From an uncultured Lachnospiraceae bacterium (GTDB taxonomy: Bacteria; Bacillota; Clostridia; Lachnospirales; Lachnospiraceae): a DNA stretch of 27,959 nucleotides. The translations under genes and the position numbers were made by a program. Position 1 is the first letter of the stretch; every line of letters starts with the position of its first letter. Below are positions 1 to 8,901 of the stretch, piece by piece. The notes beneath the pieces were generated by a model. The model saw only the letters and a list, made by a program, of their open reading frames with translations, had not been told where the DNA came from and did not search any database. The DNA is taken from NCBI GenBank assembly GCA_910583965.1, contig CAJUAE010000041.1:1-27959 (forward strand), written 5' to 3'.

Positions 1-27
1 TGGAATCATATTGGAGGAAAAGAATTT

Positions 28-888
28 ATGAAATTTAATTTTAAGGAGGACGCGAAGCGGATTGTCATCATCTGTATTGCGTCGGTAATCATAGCGCTAA
101 ATATTAAGACTTTTGTGCGGACAGGTGGTATATATCCTGGCGGAGTAACGGGACTGACGTTGCTGATTCAACGAATTGTTGAGCTTTTTTTCGGATTTGA
201 ACTTCCATATACTGTAATCAATATTATATTGAATTTGGGGCCAGTTTACATTGGTTTTCGATATATTGGCAAAAAATTTACGCTGTATTCTTGTTTGTGC
301 ATTATGTTGACGAATATCTTAACAGATATTCTACCATCACAAGCAATTGTATATGATACTTTATTAATTAGTGTTTTCGGTGGAATGATTAATGGTTTTG
401 CTGTCAGTTTGTGTTTGATGGTGAATGCAACCTCAGGGGGAACCGATTTTATTAGTATCTTTTTATCTGAAAAGACAGGCATGGATTCATTTAATATTAT
501 TCTTGGATTTAATGCTATATTACTAGTGGCTGCAGGACTGCTGTTTGGTTGGGAAAAAGCGTTGTATTCTATTATTTTTCAGTATGCTTCCACACAGATT
601 TTACGCACATTGTTTAAACAGTATCGTCAGCATACTCTTTTAGTGGTGACAAATCATGCAAGACGGGTCTATGAGGTAATTGCCAAAGACAGTAATCATG
701 GCGCCACGATCATTGAGGCAGAAGGTTCTTATGAACATCAAGAACGCAAGATTGTTTATTCTGTTGTGTCACGAGCAGAGTGTAAGGAAATTATTAAGGG
801 AATTAAGAAGGCGGATCCAAAGGCGTTTGTCAATGTAATTAATACTCAACAAATTTCAGGACGTTTTTATCAGAGACCTTATGAATAA
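28..888 (+). CDS. YitT family membrane protein (DUF161 + DUF2179)
   Basis: A 286-residue integral membrane protein. The first ~205 residues hold about five or six hydrophobic segments, including an N-terminal one around residues 10-27. Between them are glycine-rich loops typical of the YitT family, such as GGIYPGGVTGL near residue 33 and NATSGGTDFIS near residue 133. The last ~75 residues form a soluble alpha/beta domain of the DUF2179 type. Length and domain order match the family. The start is an ATG preceded by GGAGGAAAAG. The biochemical role of YitT proteins is not established; transport or small-ligand sensing has been suggested for the family. The gene starts 27 bases into the window, so its upstream context is unseen. 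A fragment of the dispersed repeat follows four bases after the stop codon. Confidence 0.9.
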   Translation: MKFNFKEDAKRIVIICIASVIIALNIKTFVRTGGIYPGGVTGLTLLIQRIVELFFGFELPYTVINIILNLGPVYIGFRYIGKKFTLYSCLCIMLTNILTDILPSQAIVYDTLLISVFGGMINGFAVSLCLMVNATSGGTDFISIFLSEKTGMDSFNIILGFNAILLVAAGLLFGWEKALYSIIFQYASTQILRTLFKQYRQHTLLVVTNHARRVYEVIAKDSNHGATIIEAEGSYEHQERKIVYSVVSRAECKEIIKGIKKADPKAFVNVINTQQISGRFYQRPYE

Positions 889-891
889 TAA

Positions 892-946
892 TGTGAAATC
901 TTTGATTAGAATCCGCCAAAGCGGGCAGATGGGAGTTCGTGTGAAA
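892..946 (+). repeat. Dispersed repeat, fragment (copy C)
   Basis: This short intergenic element lies between yitT and the M3 peptidase gene. It carries a GC-rich hairpin (CCGCC, AAA loop, GCGGG) followed by GGGCAGATGGGAGTTCGTG and a terminal GTGTGAA. The same block occurs in inverse orientation at about 9457-9490. A GTGAAATCTTTGATT block at its left edge is also present at 9507-9521, there on the same strand. It lacks the two larger hairpins of the full copies at 9457-9660 and 14886-15001. Confidence 0.7.
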
Positions 947-974
947 AAACATAAAATAAAGAAGGAGAGTTATC

Positions 975-2678
975 ATGAAAAATTTTAAGTTTTCAACATT
1001 AGAGTACAAAAGGCCAGACTGTGAGAAAATGGCAGCATATGCGACAGAGACAAAAGAGCGAATTGAGCACGCAAACAGTTATGAGGAAGTTAAGGAGGCA
1101 ATGCTTGCGTATGACGAGTGGGGAAAAGATTTCTCAACAGATGCTACAATTGCTTCGATTCGGCACACATTAGATACGACAGATGAGTTTTATGAGAAAG
1201 AAAATGAGTATATTGACACGACATTCCCAACTATTATGCCGCAACTTTTAGCGGTTGACGAAGCGCTGATGAACAGTCCGTTTCGCGCGGAACTTGAGAA
1301 GGAGTATGGAAAACAATTTTTTGCAAAAAAGGAGCTTGAGAAAAAGACTTTTTGTGAGGCAAATATTCCATTGATGCAGCAGGAGGCAAAGCTCTGCAAT
1401 GAATATGAGAAAATGATGGCGACTGCAGAAATTCCGTTTGATGGAAAAACTTTGAATCTGTATGGTGTGCAAAAGTATTTTGAACATGAGGACAGAGAAA
1501 TGCGCAAGGCAGCAGTTCGGGCCTATGCGGCATTTTATCATAAAAATGAACCCCGTTTAGAAGAAATTTGGGATACATTAATTCAGATTCGGAATGAGAT
1601 GGGGCGGAACCTTGGCTATGAGAATTATATTCCAGTAGGATATATGAAACAGGGGCGCACTGATTATGGGCAAAAGGAAGTAGAGTCTTTTCGTGAACAA
1701 GTATGCACTGTGATTGTGCCAATCTGTCAGAAATTGTATGAGGCGCAGGCAAAACGTCTTGGCGTGAACGATTTTTCATTCTATGATGAAAAGCGCATTT
1801 TTCCAGATGGGAATGCAGTTCCAGCAGGGGATGATGACTTCATGGTAAATGAGGCAGCAAAGATGTATCATGAGATGAGTCCCGAGACAGGTGAATTTAT
1901 TGATTTTATGATAGAGCATGAATTGATGGACTTGAAAAATAAGCCTAAAAAGGCATCAACGGGTTATATGACAGAGCTGCAACGCTATTTAGCGCCATTT
2001 GTATTTTCTTGCTTCAATCAGACTATTTTTGACATGCAGGTATTGACACATGAACTGGGGCATGCTTTTGCAGGATATATGGCAATGCGTAATCAGCCAA
2101 TATCAGATTTTTATTCAGAATCAACTGATATTGCAGAGATTCATTCTATGTCGATGGAGCAGTTTGCATATCCATATGCAGAACGCTTCTTTGGAGAGCA
2201 AGCTGACAAATTCCGCTTTGCACATTTGCAGGAGGCTGTCACATTTGTGCCTTTTGGTGTAGCAGTAGATGCGTTTCAGCACATTTGTTATGCGAATCCA
2301 GAGTTGACCCCGAAGGAACGGACATTGGAATGGAAAAAACTTGAGCAAAAATATATGCCATGGCGTGTTTATGAATCGGATGACTTTTTTGATAGAGGTG
2401 GTTTTTGGTATCATAAGCTTCATATTTATCTATATCCAATGTATTATATCAATTATACACTTACAACGATGGGGGCAATGGAATTTAAGAAAAAGGAGAA
2501 AGAAAATCATGCGCAAGCATGGGAAGATTATCTCAATCTCTGTAAGTGTGGCGGTAGTATGAGTTATCTGGAAACATTGCGTTATGCGAATCTTGGAAAT
2601 CCGTTTGAGCAAGGCAGTGTAGAGAGTGCAATGCGTGTTGCGCGTGACGAGTTGATGAGAAGTAAATTTATGGAGTAA
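975..2678 (+). CDS. M3 family oligoendopeptidase
   Basis: A 567-residue cytoplasmic zinc metallopeptidase that should cleave short peptides. The zinc site is visible: HELGH at residues 359-363, with H359 and H363 as ligands and E360 catalytic. The third ligand is probably E388 (DIAEIHSMSME), 25 residues after H363, the spacing of the M3 family. No signal peptide or membrane segment is present. Length fits the shorter M3 oligoendopeptidases (PepF-like, about 560-600 residues). The ATG follows a GAAGGAGAG ribosome binding site. The gene ends in a strong terminator shared with the convergent GH31 gene. The general call is firm; the exact subgroup and peptide preference are not resolved. Confidence 0.94.
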   Translation: MKNFKFSTLEYKRPDCEKMAAYATETKERIEHANSYEEVKEAMLAYDEWGKDFSTDATIASIRHTLDTTDEFYEKENEYIDTTFPTIMPQLLAVDEALMNSPFRAELEKEYGKQFFAKKELEKKTFCEANIPLMQQEAKLCNEYEKMMATAEIPFDGKTLNLYGVQKYFEHEDREMRKAAVRAYAAFYHKNEPRLEEIWDTLIQIRNEMGRNLGYENYIPVGYMKQGRTDYGQKEVESFREQVCTVIVPICQKLYEAQAKRLGVNDFSFYDEKRIFPDGNAVPAGDDDFMVNEAAKMYHEMSPETGEFIDFMIEHELMDLKNKPKKASTGYMTELQRYLAPFVFSCFNQTIFDMQVLTHELGHAFAGYMAMRNQPISDFYSESTDIAEIHSMSMEQFAYPYAERFFGEQADKFRFAHLQEAVTFVPFGVAVDAFQHICYANPELTPKERTLEWKKLEQKYMPWRVYESDDFFDRGGFWYHKLHIYLYPMYYINYTLTTMGAMEFKKKEKENHAQAWEDYLNLCKCGGSMSYLETLRYANLGNPFEQGSVESAMRVARDELMRSKFME

Positions 2679-2681
2679 ATC

Positions 2682-2711
2682 ATTAGGGGGAAAGGTTCCC
2701 CCTAATTTTTG
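2682..2711. terminator. Rho-independent terminator between convergent genes
   Basis: An 11-bp perfect stem (ATTAGGGGGAA paired with TTCCCCCTAAT) closes a 3-base loop and is followed by five T on the plus strand. It lies four bases after the M3 peptidase stop codon and 20 bases before the end of the convergent GH31 gene. It is a clear plus-strand terminator and may also act, more weakly, on the minus strand. Confidence 0.92.
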
Positions 2712-2731
2712 CTACTCGATTAGTTGATATT

Positions 2732-5071
2732 TTAAAAGGTGATTTCCACTACATTTGCGCCTGGATTTGGGGTCACAATAGAATCATTCCCTTCTATGGT
2801 TAAAAATCCGCTTGTTGCTTCGGCTGCGCGCATATTAATCATGCGAATAGTGTACGGTTTAATGCTGTCTGTTGTCACAATAATGCTATGCCCTTGCCTT
2901 CTAATGGAAGCAGAAAGTTCTATGGTATTGTTCATACCATACACTGCAGTGTCGATTTTTACGCCATCGTGAACTGCATAGATGCGCAGTTCGCAGCCGT
3001 CAGCATAGTCATAGTCAGGTTTGTCATCATGTGCGCCAACTGTCACGACAGAGTTTTCACGAACCATTAGAGGAATACTCAGATAATCATGTTGTTCTTC
3101 AATCCATGCGCCACCACGATACTCCTTTCCTGTAAAGAAATTTGTCCAGATACCTTGTGGTAAATAGTATTCGGCTTTGCTCTCATCATTAAAGATTGGT
3201 GCGACAAGCAGGCTATCACCAAGCATATATTGTTTGTCGAGATAGTGGCACGTTTTATCCTTTGTAAATTCGAGTACCATACTTCTCATACTTGGAATAC
3301 CTTCAGTGGCAGCAGTGATAGCAGTTTTGTAAAGATATGGCATAAGTTTTGCCTTTAAGCGGGTAAAGAAGCGAAGCACATCGACAGCTTCTTCATCATA
3401 TACCCAAGGAACACGATAAGATTGGCTTCCGTGGAGTCTACTGTGTGAGGAGAGCAGACCAAAAGCCACCCAACGTTTATATACATCTGCTGTGGAAGTA
3501 TGTTCGAATCCACCAATGTCGTGAGCCCAAAAACCAAAGCCGGACATGCACAAAGACAGTCCGCCACGCAGGCTTTCTTCCATTGCTTCATAGTCTGACC
3601 AACAATCACCGCCCCAATGGACTGGAAATTTTTGGCCGCCAATGGTAGCAGAGCGGGCAAAAAGTACTGCTTGTCCTTTTCCACGTTTTCTTTCAAGCAG
3701 TTCATACACACATTTATTGTAGAGATAAGAATAGTAATTATGCATTTTCTTTGGGTCAGAACGGTCATAATAAATAGCATCAGTAGGGATTCTTTCTCCA
3801 AAGTCTGTCTTAAAGCAATCCACCCCCATATCAAGAAGGATTTCCAGTTTGTCCTGATACCATTTCCATGCTGCAGGATTGGTAAAGTCTACGATTGCCA
3901 TGCCTGACTGCCACATATCCCACTGCCAAACTTGACCATTTGGACGTCGGATAAAGTATCCTTTTTCCATACCTTCTTTAAATAGAACAGATTCTTGCCC
4001 AATATAAGAGTTAATCCATACACAAATGTTTAGACCTTTCTCTTTGATACGTTTGAGCATTCCAACAGGATCAGGGAATACACGGCTGTCCCATAAAAAG
4101 TCACTCCAATGAAATTCTTTCATCCAGAAACAGTCAAAATGAAAAGTTCGCAGAGGAATCCCTCTTTCAAGCATTCCATCAACAAAGCTCATAACAGTAT
4201 CTTCATCATAATTTGTGACAAAAGAAGTGGACAGCCATAAACCGAAAGTCCATGGGGCAGGAAGTCCTGGTTTTCCAGTAATATCTATGTAACGTCGCAA
4301 CACATCTTTCATCTCAGGACCATTGATTAAGAAGTAGTCCAGATAGGTTCCCTCCACAGAAAATTCTGTTTTTGTGACCATCTCTGTACAAATTTCAAAC
4401 TCAACATTTTCTGGGTGATTGACAAGGACGCCATAACCCTTACTTGAGATATAAAACGGAATATTTTTATAACATTGTTCTGTGTTTGTTCCGCCATCAG
4501 CATTCCAGATTTTTACGCTTTGTCCGTTTTTTACAAATGGAGTGAAGCGCTCGCCAAGACCATAAATTTTTTCATCTACGCCAATACCAAGTTGTTGACG
4601 CATATAAGTGTTATAATTATCACCTCTGTCATAAGCAAGCCCACTCCAGTCTGTTTTTACCAAGGCAAGGTCATTTGCTTTGGACTCCGTGATTAACTTA
4701 CCGTTTCTGGTGTATCGCATATACCAGTGATTTTTACCAATCTCAAGGGCAAGGGAACCACTGTAAATAATAATGTGTTCTTCGTTATCATCTACCTTAA
4801 GTGGTTTTGCGTTTGCATTGATTTCAAACGCAGGATAAGTGTTTACTGCACCAAGATGATGATAGGTTTGTACACGGATTACTTCATCCATAGGGACAGT
4901 GATAACAAGTGTCAAATTGACGCCTCCAAGTGTGTCTCCCCTATGGTTAATATGATTTGTCGGAGCACATATGGTCACTTTGTCCGTCTCTACTTTTGTA
5001 AAATATGCCTGCTGTGGTGCAAAGCATTCACAGCCTTCTTGCTGAAGCCAGCAGCCATTATTAAATTTCAT
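2732..5071 (-). CDS. yicI: GH31 alpha-xylosidase (YicI type)
   Basis: A 779-residue retaining glycoside hydrolase expected to release alpha-xylose from xyloglucan oligosaccharides (isoprimeverose-type ends). Family 31 signatures are clear. The nucleophile is D423 in KTDFGERIPTD and the acid/base is D489 in PVHWGGD. Their 66-residue spacing equals that of E. coli YicI (D416/D482). SGFGFWAHDIGGF and SSHSRLHGSQSYRVPW also match YicI. The reading frame is open to an ATG at 5164, but the ATG at 5071 is preferred: it follows AGAGGTAAGA and begins MKFNNGCWL, like the YicI N-terminus. No signal peptide is present, so it should be cytoplasmic, acting on imported oligosaccharides. No transporter or regulator lies beside it here. 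Confidence 0.95.
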   Translation of the reverse strand: MKFNNGCWLQQEGCECFAPQQAYFTKVETDKVTICAPTNHINHRGDTLGGVNLTLVITVPMDEVIRVQTYHHLGAVNTYPAFEINANAKPLKVDDNEEHIIIYSGSLALEIGKNHWYMRYTRNGKLITESKANDLALVKTDWSGLAYDRGDNYNTYMRQQLGIGVDEKIYGLGERFTPFVKNGQSVKIWNADGGTNTEQCYKNIPFYISSKGYGVLVNHPENVEFEICTEMVTKTEFSVEGTYLDYFLINGPEMKDVLRRYIDITGKPGLPAPWTFGLWLSTSFVTNYDEDTVMSFVDGMLERGIPLRTFHFDCFWMKEFHWSDFLWDSRVFPDPVGMLKRIKEKGLNICVWINSYIGQESVLFKEGMEKGYFIRRPNGQVWQWDMWQSGMAIVDFTNPAAWKWYQDKLEILLDMGVDCFKTDFGERIPTDAIYYDRSDPKKMHNYYSYLYNKCVYELLERKRGKGQAVLFARSATIGGQKFPVHWGGDCWSDYEAMEESLRGGLSLCMSGFGFWAHDIGGFEHTSTADVYKRWVAFGLLSSHSRLHGSQSYRVPWVYDEEAVDVLRFFTRLKAKLMPYLYKTAITAATEGIPSMRSMVLEFTKDKTCHYLDKQYMLGDSLLVAPIFNDESKAEYYLPQGIWTNFFTGKEYRGGAWIEEQHDYLSIPLMVRENSVVTVGAHDDKPDYDYADGCELRIYAVHDGVKIDTAVYGMNNTIELSASIRRQGHSIIVTTDSIKPYTIRMINMRAAEATSGFLTIEGNDSIVTPNPGANVVEITF

Positions 5072-5234
5072 TCTTACCTCTTTTCTGTGCCAGTTTTGTT
5101 GTTCAATAAGTAATGCACCCGGCACTGTGCAAGTGTATACAACTATCATATCATATAATTTCAAAAAGAAAATAAAATAATTAGCGATTTTTTACGTATT
5201 TTTTATTGATGATGAACTATTACAAAATAATTTG

Positions 5235-5243
5235 TGTTATAAT
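5235..5243 (+). promoter_or_regulatory. Possible extended -10 promoter
   Basis: TGTTATAAT gives a perfect TATAAT with the TG extension. No good -35 hexamer lies at 16-18 bp. It could drive the small frame at 5350 and the VOC gene at 5502. Confidence 0.35.
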
Positions 5244-5349
5244 TTTTTTATCTGCAAAGGAGCAAGTGTCCAATAATATAAATATACATACAAGAGAAAT
5301 TAAATAAATGTTTATTTGAATATTTGCTTTTGTAGGGTCAGTCATATAT

Positions 5350-5484
5350 ATGAGGATACTTTATCGTATTTTATTTGGGGTGGAGGAAAGGAAATTAAGC
5401 CAAACAACTGGTTATTTTTGCTTAGAAAGGCAGGACTTGAAAGTAATACAATTTAAGGCAGAAGAATTAGAAAATTTATTATAA
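5350..5484 (+). CDS. Small open frame, possibly a gene remnant
   Basis: A 44-codon frame (MRILYRILFGVEERK...) ends in TAA 17 bases before the VOC start. Its composition (charged residues, ending KAEELENLL) looks protein-like. There is no convincing ribosome binding site before the ATG, and I recognise no family. It could be the tail of a decayed gene, with coding signal extending upstream out of frame, or chance. Confidence 0.2.
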   Translation: MRILYRILFGVEERKLSQTTGYFCLERQDLKVIQFKAEELENLL

Positions 5485-5501
5485 TTAAAAATGGGGATAT
5501 T

Positions 5502-5885
5502 ATGTATATTGAGCATGTTGCTATGTATGTGAATGAGTTAGAAAAGACCAGAGAGTTTTTTGTCAAGTATTTTGGAGCCGTTTCTAATGAAGAATATTAT
5601 AACACAAGGACAGAGTTTCATTCGTATTTTTTGACGTTTGGTGATAGTGCACGACTTGAAATTATGAATAAACCAATTTTGGATAATATGGAGAAAACGT
5701 TAAGTAGAACGGGGTTTATTCATATTGCTTTTTCTGTTGGCAGCAAGGAGAAAGTGAATGAACTTACAGAACAGTTAAAAATAGATGGATATGAAGTGAT
5801 AAGTGGACCAAGGACTACTAGTGATGGCTATTATGAAAGTTGCATTGTTGGAATAGAGGGAAATCAGATTGAATTGATTGTGTAA
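5502..5885 (+). CDS. VOC family protein (glyoxalase/dioxygenase fold)
   Basis: A 127-residue protein of the vicinal oxygen chelate superfamily. It has the usual paired beta-alpha-beta-beta-beta modules. It opens with IEHVAMYVNELEKTREFFVKYFG, where H5 is a likely metal ligand. It closes with a GIEGNQIELIV strand whose glutamate is the usual final ligand. Members include glyoxalase I, fosfomycin or bleomycin resistance proteins and methylmalonyl-CoA epimerase; sequence alone does not choose among them. The ribosome binding site is weak (GGGGATATT before the ATG). Confidence 0.85.
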   Translation: MYIEHVAMYVNELEKTREFFVKYFGAVSNEEYYNTRTEFHSYFLTFGDSARLEIMNKPILDNMEKTLSRTGFIHIAFSVGSKEKVNELTEQLKIDGYEVISGPRTTSDGYYESCIVGIEGNQIELIV

Positions 5886-6011
5886 ATGGGCAGAATTAGA
5901 ATGATTGAAAAATAATTTTTTGGAGTTTATAACGAACAATTACTTTGGAGAATTGTGCCGAAAAGAAAAAGAACATAAAATATAAAAGGTTTTGGTAAAG
6001 GAGGTATCAAT

Positions 6012-7712
6012 ATGGATAGCAATACTATTGTTAATATCGGTGCGCAGCGATTTGATAGACTTAGAGAGGAGGGATTTTTCTATGTAGATAAAACGAGATT
6101 TATTAAAGAGTGGTGGGAAAGTGCCTCTGATGTGACACTTATTACACGTCCGCGGAGATTTGGAAAAACATTGAATATGAGTATGTTGGAATGTTTTTTT
6201 TCCAATCAATATACAGACAGAGGCGATTTGTTTGAAGGGCTTGCTATCTGGAACGAGGAAAAGTACAGACAGATTCAAGGAACATATCCTGTGATATTTT
6301 TAAGTTTTGCAGGAACAAAGGCTAATAATGTGCAGGATATGAAAGCCTTAGTAAAATTTGTTATTACGAACCTTTACGGAATGTACAAAGAGATTATAAA
6401 GTCAGATAAATTTGACGAGAGTGATAGAGAAGCGTTTGCGGCGGTAAACGAAAAAATGGAGGATTTTAAGGCGCAGACAGCGATTCATTCGCTATGCATT
6501 TATCTTGAAAAATATTATGGAAAAAAAGTGATTGTATTATTAGATGAGTATGATACTCCTATGCAGGAGGCGTGGCTTGGGGATTATTGGGATGAGGCAG
6601 TCGCATTTTTCCGAAGCTTTTTTGACAATACGTTCAAGACAAATTCGCATCTATATCGCGGAATTATTACAGGAATTACAAGAATTTCAAAAGAAAGCAT
6701 TTTTTCTGACTTAAATAATTTAGATGTGGTGACAACAACTTCAAATGAGTATGCAGTTTCTTTTGGTTTTACAGAGAATGAGGTGTTTGAGGCTCTCGAT
6801 AATGTGGGGCTTGGAAATGAGAAGAAAAGTGTGAAATATTGGTATGATGGATTTACATTTGGAAATTGTACTGATATCTATAATCCTTGGTCTATCACAT
6901 CTTTTATCAAAAGAAAAGGAAAGTACAGCGCATATTGGGCAAATACAAGCTCAAATGGTCTTGTCAATTCCTTGATACAGACAGGAAAGATAGAACTGAA
7001 AGAAACAATGGAGGTACTCATAGAAGGCGGTAGTTTTAAGGCCATGATTGATGAGCAGATTGTTTTTAACCAGCTTGCAGACAATACAAATGCAGTTTGG
7101 AGTTTATTGCTTGCGACGGGGTATTTAAAGATTCTTGATGTAGAGGTTGTGGGAGAGGACAAAGAACAATATTATACATTGATACTTACCAATAAAGAGG
7201 TAGCCATAATGTTTAAAAATATGGTGAATGGCTGGTTTAAGAATAACGCAAATATTCCATATAATGATTTTGTGAAAGCATTATTGATAAATGATGTAGA
7301 TTCCATGAATGAGTTTATGAATGACATTGCGCTTGTGAGTTTTTCTAATTTTGATGTGTCAAAGAGTGCATCGTCAAAGGATGCGCCAGAGCGGTTCTAT
7401 CATGGATTTGTGCTAGGATTGATTGTGGATTTAGCGGAAAGATTTACAATTCAATCTAACAGAGAAAGCGGATTTGGTCGTTATGATATAATGTTAAAAC
7501 CACAAGATAGAGAAAATGACTACGCATACATTATTGAATTTAAAGTACACAAACCAAGAAAAGAAAATGATTTAGAGGAGACGCTTGCAAATGCGCTTCA
7601 ACAGATTGCAGAGAGACAGTATGAGGCTGGATTGATTGCAGAGGGATTTGCGCCAGAACGCATTAAAAAATATGGTATTGTATTTCGGGGAAAAGAATGC
7701 CTGATTGGATAG
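6012..7712 (+). CDS. AAA-ATPase-like protein with C-terminal PD-(D/E)XK domain
   Basis: A 566-residue protein of the family pairing an AAA-ATPase-like domain (PF09820) with a C-terminal nuclease-fold domain (DUF1703, PF08011). The P-loop is RPRRFGKT at residues 46-53. The Walker B strand is VIVLLDEYD ending at residue 181. The C-terminal nuclease signature is GRYDI (D492) followed by IIEFKV (E509-x-K511), as expected for a metal-dependent PD-(D/E)XK site. The ATG follows GGAGGTATCAAT. The family is abundant and often multicopy in gut Bacteroidetes and Clostridia, and its function is unknown; defence or mobile-element roles are speculation. The next gene starts only 12 bases after its stop, so the two are probably one transcript. 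Confidence 0.9.
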   Translation: MDSNTIVNIGAQRFDRLREEGFFYVDKTRFIKEWWESASDVTLITRPRRFGKTLNMSMLECFFSNQYTDRGDLFEGLAIWNEEKYRQIQGTYPVIFLSFAGTKANNVQDMKALVKFVITNLYGMYKEIIKSDKFDESDREAFAAVNEKMEDFKAQTAIHSLCIYLEKYYGKKVIVLLDEYDTPMQEAWLGDYWDEAVAFFRSFFDNTFKTNSHLYRGIITGITRISKESIFSDLNNLDVVTTTSNEYAVSFGFTENEVFEALDNVGLGNEKKSVKYWYDGFTFGNCTDIYNPWSITSFIKRKGKYSAYWANTSSNGLVNSLIQTGKIELKETMEVLIEGGSFKAMIDEQIVFNQLADNTNAVWSLLLATGYLKILDVEVVGEDKEQYYTLILTNKEVAIMFKNMVNGWFKNNANIPYNDFVKALLINDVDSMNEFMNDIALVSFSNFDVSKSASSKDAPERFYHGFVLGLIVDLAERFTIQSNRESGFGRYDIMLKPQDRENDYAYIIEFKVHKPRKENDLEETLANALQQIAERQYEAGLIAEGFAPERIKKYGIVFRGKECLIG

Positions 7713-7724
7713 GAGGATATCAAC

Positions 7725-8828
7725 ATGAGTTTTGTGCAAAAATTAATGGAAGCCCCAAATTTAATGAATATAGAACAAATTGCAGGCATGGATGAAGATG
7801 GCAATATAATTGTTGTTGGGGAAGGATGGGCATATATTTCTGAAACAGGAATGATGATGTCAGAATATCTTGCAGACGGCAGCCTACGGGAAGAAACCTG
7901 CGGAGAAAAACAAAAAATTGAAATGTTATATCTCATTCCTTATGACTTGAAACCGGAAGAACACGATAGAATCTTTGCAATAGAACACAGAGCATTTCCA
8001 TTGCCGCCTAATTATCATGTAGAAAAGATAGTAGGTGCAGATAATGTATTTTTTATTTTGCCGAACAATGTAAAATTTATGATTGCCGGAAGCTATGCCA
8101 CTATTGAACAACAGCTTGCATCAGCCGCATATTCTTATTATACAAGAGGATTAGCGGTGAACGTGCTGGAGCGATATTATTTTGAATTTCTAGTGGAAAG
8201 TCATCAACTTTATTTGAAAGAACAAAAGTTTAAACAGGAACGAAAAGAGCGCAAAAAAAATAAAAGTGATTTGAAGAACAATAAAATTACAATAAAACAC
8301 TTTTATCAAGACAAAAACGGACAATCTTCTTGTAAGCAAGAAATAAAACTTTGGGGTGTGACAACAACACTATATGCCAATTTTAAAGAGTGTTCTGAAA
8401 ATAAAGAATGGACGTTAGAAGTGTTTATTACCCAGTTGAATACACATATCTTGTGGGTTGAGAACCATGAAAAGGAAATTCAGAAGGCATTATTAGATGC
8501 AGATATGGTGAATCTGGCAAATTACTGGATGGAAGGGTGTGAAGTGGTTGATGAAGATAATAACAAAACTTACTATGAATTAGACAACAAAGAATTGTTT
8601 CCCTGTCCAATAACAGAAGATGTTTTCTTGAATTGTTTGTATATACAAAGTATAACGATAGATAGTGATACGCCTAAAGAAACAAGAATACATTTTTTTC
8701 TTGGTACAGAACCAGATTTTTTTGCATACCACAGTATCGAATTGTTTATTGATGCAGAGACTATACTTCAGGAATCTAACCAGATGGATATAAAGTATAG
8801 TATCCATGTAGGAGGTCTAGCGGGATAG
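7725..8828 (+). CDS. Hypothetical protein, probable C-terminal DUF2262 domain
   Basis: A 367-residue soluble protein, apparently cotranscribed with the AAA-ATPase-like gene upstream (12-base gap, with AGGAGG inside it). Residues 1 to about 165 are of unknown type and include a possible short beta-rich start (DEDGNIIVVGEGWAYIS). A highly charged, lysine-rich linker follows at about 168-190. The remainder resembles DUF2262: the pattern KLWG, LANYWMEG, then ITEDVF and finally FLGTEPDFFAYHSIE at about residues 325-339. The domain name comes from recalled family patterns, not a search. No signal peptide, membrane segment or catalytic motif is evident, and the function is unknown. Confidence 0.75.
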   Translation: MSFVQKLMEAPNLMNIEQIAGMDEDGNIIVVGEGWAYISETGMMMSEYLADGSLREETCGEKQKIEMLYLIPYDLKPEEHDRIFAIEHRAFPLPPNYHVEKIVGADNVFFILPNNVKFMIAGSYATIEQQLASAAYSYYTRGLAVNVLERYYFEFLVESHQLYLKEQKFKQERKERKKNKSDLKNNKITIKHFYQDKNGQSSCKQEIKLWGVTTTLYANFKECSENKEWTLEVFITQLNTHILWVENHEKEIQKALLDADMVNLANYWMEGCEVVDEDNNKTYYELDNKELFPCPITEDVFLNCLYIQSITIDSDTPKETRIHFFLGTEPDFFAYHSIELFIDAETILQESNQMDIKYSIHVGGLAG

Positions 8829-8901
8829 AAAGTAAAGTTATCAAGAATCTTTTTGCAACTGATTTGCAAGAAGCTATTTGAATAAAAAGGAGAGATTATT
8901 A

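Larger units (their letters stand above)
5072..5501. other. Intergenic region between GH31 and VOC genes
   Basis: This 430-base AT-rich stretch separates the divergent GH31 and VOC genes. It must hold the GH31 promoter (minus strand), for which TATGAT near 5145 is a weak candidate -10. It also holds a plus-strand extended -10 box (5235-5243) and a 44-codon open frame (5350-5484), listed separately. I see no RNA gene or terminator. Confidence 0.6.

Noticed and set aside
4475..5113. Open frames on the plus strand opposite the GH31 gene
   Set aside because: They are antisense to a well-supported family 31 enzyme, have no ribosome binding sites and resemble no family.
5072..5164. N-terminal extension of the GH31 protein to the ATG at 5164
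   Set aside because: The extra 31 residues have no counterpart in YicI, and the ATG at 5071 has a good ribosome binding site and the family N-terminus.
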